From: Cheilinus undulatus
Lineage: Eukaryota > Chordata > Actinopteri > Labriformes > Labridae
Length of the DNA: 64,000 nt
Direction of reading: 5' to 3'
Assembly (NCBI RefSeq): GCF_018320785.1
Contig: NC_054878.1
Location: forward strand, 45,503,429-45,567,428
Shown here: piece by piece, positions 35,801 through 44,704 of the stretch
How positions within the stretch are numbered: position 1 is the stretch's first letter
How the letters are laid out: each line of letters opens with the position of its first letter
The notes under the pieces: generated by a model
Database searches by the model: none
What the model was told of the DNA's origin: nothing
The model's input: the letters and a program-made list of their open reading frames with translations, nothing else
Translations under genes and position numbers: made by a program

Positions 35801-37883
35801 GAGGCTAAAAACTCTGACAATTCAGAAAGAAACTGTTTGATTTGTGAGGCTGATAAATGATGATACAAGTGACAGGATGGATGCATGACGTTTTAAAAAC
35901 AAGAACCTCAAAGGAGGAGAAAACATTAGGCTAGATTGTAATGGTTTGCAGCTACATGATTTTTTAAAGACAACACCAAGACCACCACCCCTACCATGAG
36001 GCCTTGGTGAGCTTATGAAATCATAATCAGGGGGGCATGTTTCTAGAAAAAGGCCATGATCACCTAATTTGGACCAAGTCTCAGTGAGAAACATCAAGCC
36101 TAACTTTTCAGAAAAAATAAAATCATTTAAAATAAAAGTATTTTTAGATAAGGATTGAACATTCAAAAGGGCTAACTTAACATCCCTGATTCTGGGTTCA
36201 GCAGTTTTAGTAGCCAACTTAATAAGACAAGGGCTCCTCTCAGTTTTATGGTGCTTCCTATTTCCAGTAAAGTATCTATTTGTTATCAGCACTGGAATGT
36301 TAGAGAGGCAAGATTCTGGGGCAGAGGAGCCACAGGAAGAATTAGCAGGGAGTCATGATTAAAAAAAAGCCCTACAGGACTGTAAGGTCAGTTCAATGTT
36401 TGTGGATAATACACATGGTCCGATGTAGTTCGGGAAGGCGGTCCCGTTTAAATAGTTCTTGTCGATAAAGGAAAGACATAAAATTATCATCAAAGGGGAT
36501 GTCTTTGCTCCTGCAATGGCCCTTTAAACAAATGTGAAGCTGGGGCAGGCGGCTGAACTTTACGTCACCAAAACAAGGAGGGGGCAGCAGACCGGAAATG
36601 ATGCACTGCTTCCCAGTGTCCAACATGTTATTTGTAAGCTGGAGGAAGTCCTCTTTGAGGATCTCTGATTTTTGATTTTTTACATCATTAATCCCACAGT
36701 GTGAAACTACTGCAGTGGCAGAACCATTAGAGCGAATCAGCTGCAGAGCAAAGTGCGTAATGTCATTCATGCAGGCCCCAGGAAAACAGAAAGTGTGTCC
36801 ACTGTGCACGGACACATGCCTGGCTTCGCCCCAGCGTAGGGGTCGGCGATTGCTACTGCACAGTCCAGCATAGACCCGTACGCTGGGTCGGCGTCTGCAC
36901 GGTCCAGCGTAGACCACTACGCTGGGGCGTAGGGTTGGGGTGTGTTGCTGCATGCCCAAATATAGCCCTGTACGCTGGGGCTTGCCAGCGTACGCCCCGT
37001 ATGCTTGCCCCAGCGTACGGGGCTATGCTAATGTGTCATAAGCACAGCGTTGTAGTCATGCTAACAACAGCTAGGTCATGCTAACAACAGTTAACACGCT
37101 GCACGCCCAAGCGTAGGCTTGGGCAATGATGTCACGCCCCATCGTAGAGGTCTCCAGCCGAACGCCCCAGCGTAGAGGTTTGCTCGAGGGCTGCAGCCAG
37201 ACCCTTTTGCAGATTTTTGTCAAAACTGTATTATTCCCACCTATCGGATTGATTTGATCATTTAAAGTCACACAGGGAACCAAATTGTCTCCTGTGAGAC
37301 AAGATATGAATTATCTTTAGATAAAAAAACTCACATCCCTAATGTTGATAAATTCTCGGTAGAGAACTTCTACATTTTGCAGAGAGTGAAAATGTGACTA
37401 TACACTTTTATCAACACAATCAAAAACTTTACCTTCCTGGTGAAACTTGTGCCAAAGTGGTTGTCTGTCAAGGCCTGTGCGTACATTCGACCATGTAAGA
37501 CACTGTGAACAGAGTTGATGAAACTGGATTTTCCTGCTGCAGACGGCCCATAAAGAAGAATCCTGATGATCTGGTCGTCATTACAGCGAGTGTGATCCTT
37601 CACAGACTGCAGAATGCCGGCTTTGTCTCTGTTTAGGGCAGGAAGCAGAGCATAATTTGAACCCTGATGTCGTTCAAAATGGAACATTTTGGGGGAAAAT
37701 ATTGATATTGATACACTTACCCCCACTTTATTTCCCTCCATGGTCTGTCAAGAACTGACAAAAATGTCCAGACAAGACAAAAGTTTATCACAATGATTCA
37801 TTAAGTTATAATTTCCCATAAGAATGAAGAGTGAGTTTAAAAACAATCTTACGTGGAGATTCTTTGAACAGTATTCCTCCCAT
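23859..37883 (-). CDS. ifi44l: IFI44-like GTPase gene, copy C (complete)
   Basis: Complete interferon-induced protein 44-like GTPase of 287 residues. Minus-strand coding exons are 37853-37883, 37721-37754, 37433-37628, 31138-31281, 30867-31038, 25288-25388 and 23859-24044. Exon lengths from the second coding exon on are identical to copy B. Landmarks are the MGG start, PWREI, P-loop GPSAAGKS (49-56), DIMG (107-110), TKID (201-204) and the QSISDD end. Intron 3 (6.2 kb) holds an L2-type LINE and intron 5 (5.5 kb) holds nested DNA transposons, yet the exons are uninterrupted and all splice sites are canonical. Copies B and C are the closest pair; copy A is more diverged. Confidence 0.92.
24310..24500 (+). 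repeat. tRNA-derived SINE in intron 6 of copy C
   Basis: An A-box-like TAGCTCATTTGG and B box GGTTCAAATCC (24377-24387) are followed by the TCCACTCTCTCTC and CCTGTCTCATAAAGGC body found in the other SINE copies. Copy B lacks it at the matching place. Confidence 0.72.
24605..25240 (-). pseudogene. LINE reverse-transcriptase fossil in intron 6 of copy C
   Basis: The same degenerate reverse-transcriptase stretch and flanking sequence as 14985-15750, at the same distance before exon 6. It was therefore present before copies B and C split. Confidence 0.75.
26030..26160. repeat. Fish repeat with TTTATCCAAAGCGAC motif
   Basis: CATTTAGCAGAC, TTTATCCAAAGCGACGTAC and CCCACTGAGCTATCCAG together mark a repeat found throughout teleost genomes. 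It lies in intron 5 of copy C. Confidence 0.6.
27798..30208 (-). mobile_element. Tc1-like transposon, copy 2, with inner insert
   Basis: Same family as 18451-19671, flanked by TA. The catalytic half of the transposase is open at 29087-29503 (minus; [21 protein letters not shown]) and ends TFHYT. The N-terminal half (29550-29983) is in other frames. A 917-bp insert interrupts its left part. Confidence 0.85.
28067..28983. mobile_element. Element with CAGGGT/ACCCTG ends inside Tc1 copy 2
   Basis: It begins CAGGGTTTATAC and ends GGCTACCCTG, interrupting the Tc1 sequence between AAAAGTATG and TTCATTTCTATGCC. The CAGGG ends suggest a hAT relative, but no 8-bp target duplication is visible. A stretch near 28490-28570 may be a further fragment. 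Confidence 0.5.
30600..30760. repeat. MITE remnant shared by copies B and C
   Basis: The stretch from GATATGGAAGGGTGC to the GTGCCGTGCC block also occurs at 16060-16170 next to exon 5 of copy B. It predates the duplication. Both are truncated ends of an unidentified MITE. Confidence 0.5.
31413..31690. repeat. hAT-like repeat end
   Basis: TAGGGCTGTTGACATCAACG followed by GTTAACGCATTTGATTAATC resembles a hAT family with TAGGGCTG ends. The other end was not located. Confidence 0.45.
31728..33500 (-). pseudogene. L2-type LINE ORF2, reverse transcriptase part
   Basis: Non-LTR reverse transcriptase on the minus strand, broken into four frames. It shows YRPISKLPF (about 32780), [17 protein letters not shown] (about 32680), [20 protein letters not shown] (about 32380), the catalytic YADD (about 32310), and the C-terminal [16 protein letters not shown] and [10 protein letters not shown] blocks. 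Domain order and wording fit the L2/CR1 group. It has stops between frames and lacks the 3' peptide seen at 59700. Inserted in intron 3 of copy C. Confidence 0.85.
33540..34110 (-). pseudogene. hAT transposase C-terminal fragment inside the LINE
   Basis: The minus strand codes [19 protein letters not shown], like the hAT dimerisation domain, then [18 protein letters not shown], which resembles the LMRISIEGP end of ZNF862-like hAT proteins. A stop separates the two. It belongs to a roughly 2.1-kb insert in the LINE. Confidence 0.6.
34110..35640. mobile_element. Remainder of the insert between LINE halves
   Basis: This DNA separates the LINE endonuclease (35641 on) from the linker and reverse transcriptase (up to about 33500). 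It contains a GC-rich GGTGGCG stretch near 35240-35280. No frame is recognisable and its ends were not resolved. Confidence 0.4.
35641..36292 (-). pseudogene. L2-type LINE ORF2, endonuclease part
   Basis: AP-type endonuclease on the minus strand: [47 protein letters not shown] and, in another frame, [12 protein letters not shown]. These are the N, E/T and GDFN motifs of LINE endonucleases. A frameshift near 35830 and the insert downstream inactivate it. Confidence 0.82.
36393..36959 (-). pseudogene. LINE ORF1-like esterase domain
   Basis: A minus-strand frame with [17 protein letters not shown] and [13 protein letters not shown], which look like SGNH-esterase blocks of L2/CR1 ORF1 proteins. 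It lies just upstream of the endonuclease in the same direction. The usual serine block is altered and the N-terminus is made of the CCAGCGTA repeat cluster, so the true start is unclear. Confidence 0.6.
36829..37175. repeat. Cluster of CCAGCGTAG/CTACGCTGG words
   Basis: About ten copies of CCAGCGTA or its complement TACGCTGG occur in 350 bases in both orientations, for example at 36831, 36879, 36904, 36919, 36972, 36987, 37010 and 37166. It is far richer in GC than its surroundings and lies at the 5' side of the LINE. A tandem copy of GTCATGCTAACAACAG is at 37056-37090. Confidence 0.75.
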
Positions 37884-38025
37884 ACCTGAGAATAAAAAAA
37901 TTGCAGTAAAATTCTCAATTCAGCTTTTTACATGGAGAAATAAAAACATCTGAGGATGAATACAAGAGAAACTTCTTACCTGAGTAGTTGCTCTGGAAAA
38001 ATGAGTCTCAGAGTTGACTCATCAC

Positions 38026-38035
38026 TTTATATAAG
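38026..38035 (-). promoter_or_regulatory. TATA box of copy C
   Basis: The minus strand reads TTATATAAAG just downstream of the ISRE. A non-coding exon ending at donor position 37980 follows, so transcription should start near 38000. Copies A and B have weaker A/T-rich sequences at this place. Confidence 0.65.
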
Positions 38036-38045
38036 CAGAGAATAG

Positions 38046-38065
38046 TTCGCTTTCACTTTCATTTT
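38046..38065 (-). promoter_or_regulatory. ISRE-like element, copy C promoter
   Basis: The minus strand reads AAAATGAAAGTGAAAGCGAA, a good match to GAAANNGAAA. It is about 10 bases upstream of a TATA box, which supports interferon or IRF control of copy C. Confidence 0.8.
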
Positions 38066-38649
38066 GGTCTGTTTTGTGTTTTTCCAAATGTAATCTGTTG
38101 GAAAATCACCCCACCCTACCCAACATTTTTAACTGTTTAGTGCCTTCCTTTACACCTGTGTTCATGCTAGTAGAAAATCCAGCTGCATTTTTGGTTTTGT
38201 CCATGTTTTGTCATAACTGTCTTGTTAAATTCAAGGACTTAAAGCCACTTTTAATAGTGAGCAAGAATCAAATGACTCAAATATAGACTTAAATGATGAT
38301 GCAGAGATAAAAATCCCTTAAAAATACCAAGACATTATGAAATATACATGCACATAATATTCAGTTATGCACATTGTAGTTACACATTTGTCCACTAGAG
38401 GACCCTCCAACATTAAATTACAGATTGCAATGAAAAAATAATGAGCAAAGAGTAGTTGATGTTAATTTTTTAATAGCAGTTTTAGTGCAAGCAAAGCCAC
38501 CTGCATAATTTAGAGGTCTTTAACAGGTCTTTCAGTACTGTTGGTCAACTTTCAAAGGAACAAAAGAGTTAGAAATTAAATGTCAGACAGAAATAAATTA
38601 AATTGCTCCACTTATGGCCTGGATGACGCCATGTTTTTAAAGAACAAAA

Positions 38650-39360
38650 CACTTAAGAAAATGTTGGTACCTTGATGTCCCTGTAGGTTGTTAGCCGAAA
38701 ACATGAGGCAATCCAGGTTTTCTAAATCAAGAACAAAGCATTTTTTTGTTCACTATCGTCCCAGCCATGGAGAAAACCCTCTCTGCCCTGACCCGGGTCC
38801 CAGGGATGCACAGGTAACAGTGTGCCAGCTGGGGCAGGAAAGGATACTTGGACTGGTCCCCCAAAAGGTCCCCCATGGTACTAAGAGTGCTTTTCTCCTC
38901 CAAGTGCAATAATTTTCAGCTCCCGTTTAACCTTCTCACGAACCTCCTGCAGTTGGTTGATCAAATGAACTAACCAATGGAAATGCGGGTCAAGGTAACT
39001 GGCCATATTAAGCAGCATGAATGAGTCTTTGGCTGCAGGTGCCTCTCCACGGTGTTGATATAATTAGCAGCCTTATCCATAGCGATGGAAAGCACCAACT
39101 CTGTGCTTACGCTGCACTTCTACAGTATGTTACCAATGTACTCTGCTATATTTTTAGCTGTGTGGCTTTTCTGAATTTCTGCTGTTTTGAGGATTAAATC
39201 CTTCAGTTCCCACTCCTTCAATGAAGTGTGCGTTGACGGTTACATATGCTTTTTTGGTGAGAGACGTCGACCCATCTGTGGTCAGTGCAACATTTTCTCC
39301 ACGTAAAATGGCTGTATTATCCTTGATGGTGTTGTAAAGTTGTACCACTCTGTCAGTGAT
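38650..39360 (-). pseudogene. hAT (BED-type) transposase fragments
   Basis: The minus-strand frame at 38727-38909 reads KYPFLPQLAHCYLCIPGT and RAERVFSMAGTIVNKKM, the hAT dimerisation domain. The frame at 39154-39348 reads ENVALTTDGSTSLTKKAYV and resembles the start of the RNase H-like core, which has the DGWTS-type motif. Stops and gaps separate them. It is a decayed transposon. Confidence 0.75.
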
Positions 39361-39640
39361 AAGATAAGATAGACTTTAATGTCCCCATAGAGAAATCGTC
39401 CTGGACTCTGTCCCACAGTTACAAAATCAATAAATACAGTATAATCCTATGTCGTGGATATGTGAAGCTGTTTATCTGGCGTGTCAGATTAGACCCTTTC
39501 ACCATCACAGCCAGAAGAGGATCACTGATAAAATACATTTTTAAAACATAAATTTAAACCTATCTTAAATGTTTTGTGCCTCAGCAGTAAAATTTGCAAA
39601 AATTAAAACATGACAAACACAATGACAAACTACAGAAGCG
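39361..39640. repeat. Interspersed repeat (GATAGACTTTAATGTCCCC)
   Basis: ATAAGATAGACTTTAATGTC followed by TAGAGAAATCGTCCTGGA resembles the 3' tail of a common fish retroelement. Degenerate. Confidence 0.45.
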
Positions 39641-39659
39641 GATTAGGGCCATTTTTGAT

Positions 39660-40627
39660 GGAGAGAATAAGTTTGGGCAAGTCAAGATTAAAGTCGAAAT
39701 GATAAGACTAAAGTTGAAATTTCGAGAATAAAGTCGAAATTTCGTGAATAAAGTTGAAACACAATGTCGAGATTAAAGTCGAAATGACGAGGAAAAAAAG
39801 TCGAAACTTGTTATTACTAACAGCGGATCATAGACGCTGTGTGTCTATGCATCAATGAGAGAATCTCTTTGTGGTTAAATCCAATAATAAGGTATAATTT
39901 CACGTATTCATTGATATAAGGCATAAGTACGACAGAGTATTAGAGCCACATGAAGAGAAAAAAAATAAAAGATTTATTTTTTACATTATGAGAATAAAGA
40001 TTTAAGATTATGAGAATAAAGTTGTAATATTACGGGGGAAAAAAATTGTAATATTACAACTTTAGAACAAGAATAAAATATTACAAGAAAGAAAGCCTGC
40101 TGGGGCACTGCTTCGTTAAAATGAGCAATGTTAAGCATCCTGTGAAGCTATACTTTAGTATCAGTTTCACAAATAAGGAAATACTTCATCTTTTGGCACA
40201 TCAGCATCAAGTTATTATCAGAATCAGGACAATACTCCGTCGTAGATCTGCGGCAGACTGTCTTACTTGTAATATTTTATTCTCGTAATATTGCGACTTT
40301 TTTCTAGTAATATTACGACTTTATTCTTCTAAAATCACACCTTTATTCTTGTAATATTACGACTTTTTCCTCATAATATTACAACTTTTTTTCTCAGAAT
40401 ATTATGATTTTTTAAGATTTATTTTTGGGCCTTTATTTGACAGAGGAAGGACAGTGGATGAACTCGGAAAAAGGGAAGAGAGTGGGGAGAGACATGTGGT
40501 GAAGGGCCATGGGCCGGATTCGAACCCGGACCGCCCGCGTACATGGGTAGTGCCTTAAACCACTCGACCATCTGCGCTCCCAATAGTATGATTTTTTTCT
40601 TGTAATATGACGACTTTATTCTCGTAA

Positions 40628-40630
<3 letters not shown>
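39660..40630. repeat. Long inverted arrays of GAATAAAGT / AATATTACGACTTTATTC words
   Basis: Degenerate words such as GAGAATAAAGTCGAAAT and TGTAATATTAC run left of about 40090. Their complements (GTAATATTACGACTTTATTC) run from about 40260 to 40630, around a unique core. It behaves like a MITE or foldback element with minisatellite arms. A SINE is inserted at 40414-40586. Confidence 0.65.
40414..40586 (-). repeat. tRNA-derived SINE
   Basis: On the minus strand: A-box region GGTCGAGTGGTTTAAGG, B box GGTTCGAATCC (40516-40526) and the ATCCACTGTCC body. An 11-bp target duplication TATGATTTTTT flanks it (40403-40413 and 40587-40597). Confidence 0.8.

Positions 40631-40631
<1 letters not shown>

Positions 40632-40661
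<30 letters not shown>
40632..40661. repeat. (TA)n microsatellite
   Basis: About 15 uninterrupted TA units. Confidence 0.95.
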
Positions 40662-40664
<3 letters not shown>

Positions 40665-40679
40665 AGCATTTTTTTAAAC

Positions 40680-42200
40680 TTTCAGTGTTGAGGCATAGGG
40701 AGAGTTACCCCCAAACTCCACATACTCCTCCTGCACTGCATACCAGTTGCGCAGAGCTTTGTTCTGACTGATGGTGTACGCCATTTTGAACTGGAAGCAT
40801 TCCTGGAAGCACTGTGCAGTGCAGCCATGGGAGGCAAGATAATGGGAGAACTATGAGTTCATGCAGGAAGTGTAAATAACTGATTGTTTTTGCCTGTCTG
40901 AGGTTGATTTGCTGTTTGTTTTTATACTGTTGTAATTTCTTTTTTGCTCCTGCCATTGGTGAGCACATTATGAAGTTTAAAAGTTTATTTACCTTTTTCA
41001 GTGGCACCATAGTAGGCCATAACATAGAACAGCTACTGTCCCTCATTATGTGAAATTCATCAATAAAACAAAAATATTTGGTACACATATTCATTATACC
41101 AGGACCTACAAAGAAATCCTCTAGGGCCCTAACTGCCAAATTAACAGGAAGTCTGCCATTTTTATTTTTTGGGGAAAAAAAGAGGGACAGTTTCCATTTC
41201 CAGGGATCTTTCTAGGATTAACTCCTCCAAAGGAGTTTTTCAGATCCTCTTGAAATTTGGTTTGCTGCTAGAAGAGTCCTTCGTGAAAAACGTTATTCAG
41301 GTTGTACACAAAACTTAAAGGGCGTGGCCATTGCAGCTTATCAAAGTTTGATATCTTACCATGGCACAGAAAGTGGCTCGAATGTCTCTGAAATTTGTTT
41401 CAAACATTTTTACTCCTTTAATATCATAGAAATCTCACAGATCACAGACAATGCATTGTAAGCCATTAAACAGGATGTAGATTTATGAAGGGCTTGGACA
41501 ATTGCACTGCCACTTTGATTGGTAGAAATGAGCCCAGTCAAGAAATTAAAGGAATCCTTTGGGCTTCGTGAGTGGGCATGGCAAAACAGCTCTGTGGCGC
41601 CCCCTACAGAACTTAAAGAATTCAGCCATTACTGCACATTTCATCATGCCAGGTCCTACCAAGCAGCCTCTCTGACCCAACTAACAGGAAGTCCAGCATT
41701 TTTATTTTTGTTAGGCCACCAATTTAGTTGCTTTCACTAATTACTCTCGTTTCTTGTTGAGTGTGAGAGACACAAGAAGTCAGAGAATGTTGACATTTCT
41801 GTGTGATTTGGTGGCTGGTGTGCACCAAACCACGGCATGCGGGACGGTACAAGGGCCCATTCAGTGCTCTTGGCAGCCCTTGTTTGTCTTGTTTTCTTGC
41901 TGCTGGTCTTGAACGTGTCCTGCTTCTTCCGTTAGAGCATCACTGTCAGCTTTGACAGTGAAATGTTGCTGCAGCGCTGACAAATGGAGTCTATTTTCTC
42001 CTGTAGATCAATTTTTTGTGCAGGTTTGAAGCTTTCCTGAGAAGCAGTGTGGGCGTTCAGCTCAGCGTTTTTATGTCTCTTTTTTTCCCCATAAAGCAAC
42101 GGCAGGTTTGACTGGCGGCTCACCTCAGGTTAGAGGACACCCACCCACCAAATGGAGTCTCCATCAGGCTTTACAGCTACATCCTGAAAATGACTGAATG
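40680..42200. other. Intergenic DNA, possible old repeat at 41200-41760
   Basis: A minus-strand open frame at 40705-41139 has no recognisable domain. Bases 41200-41760 contain wording like AAGGGCGTGGCCATTGCAGC, which suggests an unclassified interspersed repeat. Confidence 0.3.
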
Positions 42201-42220
42201 TCCTTTTCATACAGCTGAAG

Positions 42221-42246
42221 GTGTGTGTGTGTGTGTGTGTGCGTGT
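42221..42246. repeat. (GT)n microsatellite
   Basis: GT units, ending with one GC interruption. Confidence 0.9.
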
Positions 42247-42872
42247 GCAGTGTGCATTCAACCGTGGTGAGAGGATAATGGGAAAGCAAAGAGCATCATT
42301 ACCTCTCTCCACGCTGCGCTGCACCTCTCGCCTCCCCCCTGAACCGCTGGGAAAAGACGGAGCGGACGCCGTCACTTTGACGCTTTGGATCTGGATTTTT
42401 TTAAATATTTAAAATAGATATGAATTCAAAAATAACAAGTTTTGATTCCTAATGGAATTTTTTTCTACTGAATATAAGCAGCGTTTAAAGCAATGACAGC
42501 ATACAGACTTGATAAAAATGGCTGAGTTCAGAGGCAGCCCAAAGCAGACATAAAAGATAAAGTTTTAAATACTGAAGCTTTTGATTTTGATATTTGATTA
42601 AAACAGCTTTCAATTTACTTCTACTTAGTGTAAGTTTGAAGGTTTTGTTCATTTCTGCAAATCTGAAAGTGTGATTGGTCTGTGAGAGAAGCTTTGAGAT
42701 TTCCACTGAGCTCTGGGCCATTGAAACATAACTATAAACAGGAAATGTAACCCACAGTCAGTTGTATAGCAAGCATGTTATGTTACTTAGTTAGAAGGGC
42801 AAAGCTTGCAAAGCAACATTTCAACACCTTTACATGAACATCGACCCATGAAGAACTGAACCAGATACAGTA

Positions 42873-44700
42873 CAGTACCTATTAAAACTATTTGCCCCCT
42901 TGGATGTTTTACCCTTTAATTGATTTTATAAATCAATCACGGTCAATATAATTTGGCTTTTTGACAAGGAAAATACAAAACAACCTCTTTAATGTCAAAT
43001 TGAAAACAGATCTTAACAAAGTAATGCCAATTAAATAAAAATCCTGACCTAATTCAACAGAGGCCCAGACAGTTGGTGAAAGTAGTCTCACTGTTAGGGA
43101 AATGGGGATCACCTGAGGTCAGTGAATATGTCTCAGTTATTGTAGTATAAAGTCACTTGTGTCTGGAAGGTCCAGTCACTGGTTCGTCAGTATTCATGGC
43201 TACCATTACACCACGAAGACAAAAGAACACTCCAAGCAACTCAGAGAAAAGGTTTTTGAAAAGTCTAAGTCAGGGGATGGAGACAGAAACATTTCCAAGT
43301 CTCTGAACATCCCCCAGAGTTCAGTTAAATCCATCATAAGAAATGAAGGAATATGTCACGTGTAAATCTGCCTAGATCAGACCGTCCTCACAAACTGAGT
43401 GGGCGTGCAAGAAGGAGACTAGTGAGAGAGGACACCAAGACACCTATGACTACTCTGAAGGAGCTCCAAGCTTCAGTGACTGAGATGGGAGAGACTCTAC
43501 AGACAACAACTGTTGGCCGGGTTCTTCACCAGTCAGAGCTTTATGGGAGAGTGGCAAAGAGAAAGACACTGATGAAGAAAACTCAGATTTAATCTGGACT
43601 AGAGTTCACTAAGAGGCATGTGGGAGACTCAATGGTCAAGAGGAAGAAAGTTCTTTGGTCTGATGAGACAGAAGGACTCATCAGACCAAACACTGACATC
43701 ACCACAAACACACCATCCCCACTGTGGAGCACAGTGGTGGCAGCATCATGCTGTGGGGATGCTTCTCAGCAGCTGGCCCTGAAAGGCTTGTAAAGGTAGA
43801 GGGTAAAATGCAGCAAAATATAGGAAAATCCTGGAGGACAGCCCTCTTCAATCTGACAGAGAACTATGGCTGACAATGACAATGTGCCGAAGCATTCAGA
43901 GAAAGCTACACAGAAATGATTCAAAGACAACAACTGGAATCTTCTGGAGTGGCCGAGTCAAAGCCCAGACCTCAATCCAAGAGAGACTTCCTAGCTGGAC
44001 TTGAAAAGGGCTGTTCATGTCTGATCACTGTCTAACCTGACAGAGCTTGAGCAGTTTATCAAAGAAGTTTAAAGGAAGAAAGAAAAACGAAGTTTGTCCA
44101 AGAGTCCACTTGAAATTTGCAAAAATCTCAACATGAAAGCCAGACAGGCTTTCATGCGTTTTTCACTGAGGAGTCTCTCAAGACTCTCCACTCTTCCATG
44201 AGGCCCAGATCAGTGGTGGGGTGCAGTGATGGTTGTCCTTCTTGATCTTTAGCCCATCTCCACAGTGGATCTCTGGAGCTCACTCAGAGTGACCATCAGG
44301 TTCTTGGTGTCCTTTTTACTTAGACCCTTCTCCCCTGATTGCTGAGTTTGGCTGGATGACCAGCTCTTGAAGAATCCTGGTTGGTCCAAACTTCTTCCAT
44401 GTGAGAATTCTGGAGGCCACTGTTCTCTTAGGAACCTTCAGTGCAGCAGAAGTGTTTTGTAAGATTCTCCAGATCCGTGCCTGTCAACAATCCTGTCTCT
44501 GAGCTCTGCAGTTCCTTTGACCTCATGGCTTGGTTTTTGCTCTGATATCATTGTCAGCTGTTAGGCCTTCTATAGAGGGCGGTTAGTCTTTAGAATCATG
44601 TCAAATCAGGTTAATGTGTTTTTTGTTTGTTTGTTTGTTTGTTTTTGGATAATTTTGCAAAAATTTCTAAAAAAAATTTTTCACCTTGTCATGATGACAA
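42873..44700 (+). pseudogene. Tc1-like transposon fossil with a reverse-oriented Tc1 fragment inside
   Basis: It starts after TA with CAGTACCTATTAAAACTATT and TGCCCCCTTGGATG, a known fish Tc1 end. The plus strand codes KTKEHSKQLREKVFEKSKSG (HTH), RPHKLSGRARRRLVRED, LKELQASVTEMGETL, VLHQSELYGRVAKRK and the EWPSQSPDLNP region, with many frame breaks. Between about 44090 and 44640 a fragment of another Tc1 HTH (DTKNLMVTLSELQRSTVEMG) lies on the minus strand. The right tail (AATTTTGCAAAAATTTCTAA) follows. Confidence 0.8.
44607..44642. repeat. (TTTG)n microsatellite
   Basis: Short run of TTTG units inside the Tc1 fossil. Confidence 0.8.
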
Positions 44701-44704
44701 GGTG

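Noticed and set aside
37370..37741. A 123-residue reading frame starting MEGNK, taken as a complete small GTPase fragment (also 20126-20491)
   Set aside because: It reads through the intron between the 34-nt and 196-nt exons. The in-phase splice from the MGG exon gives the family motif PWREI and is seen in all three copies.
39660..40400. A CRISPR-like or satellite array
   Set aside because: The repeats are degenerate, unevenly spaced and reversed across a centre, in a vertebrate genome. A foldback repeat explains them better.
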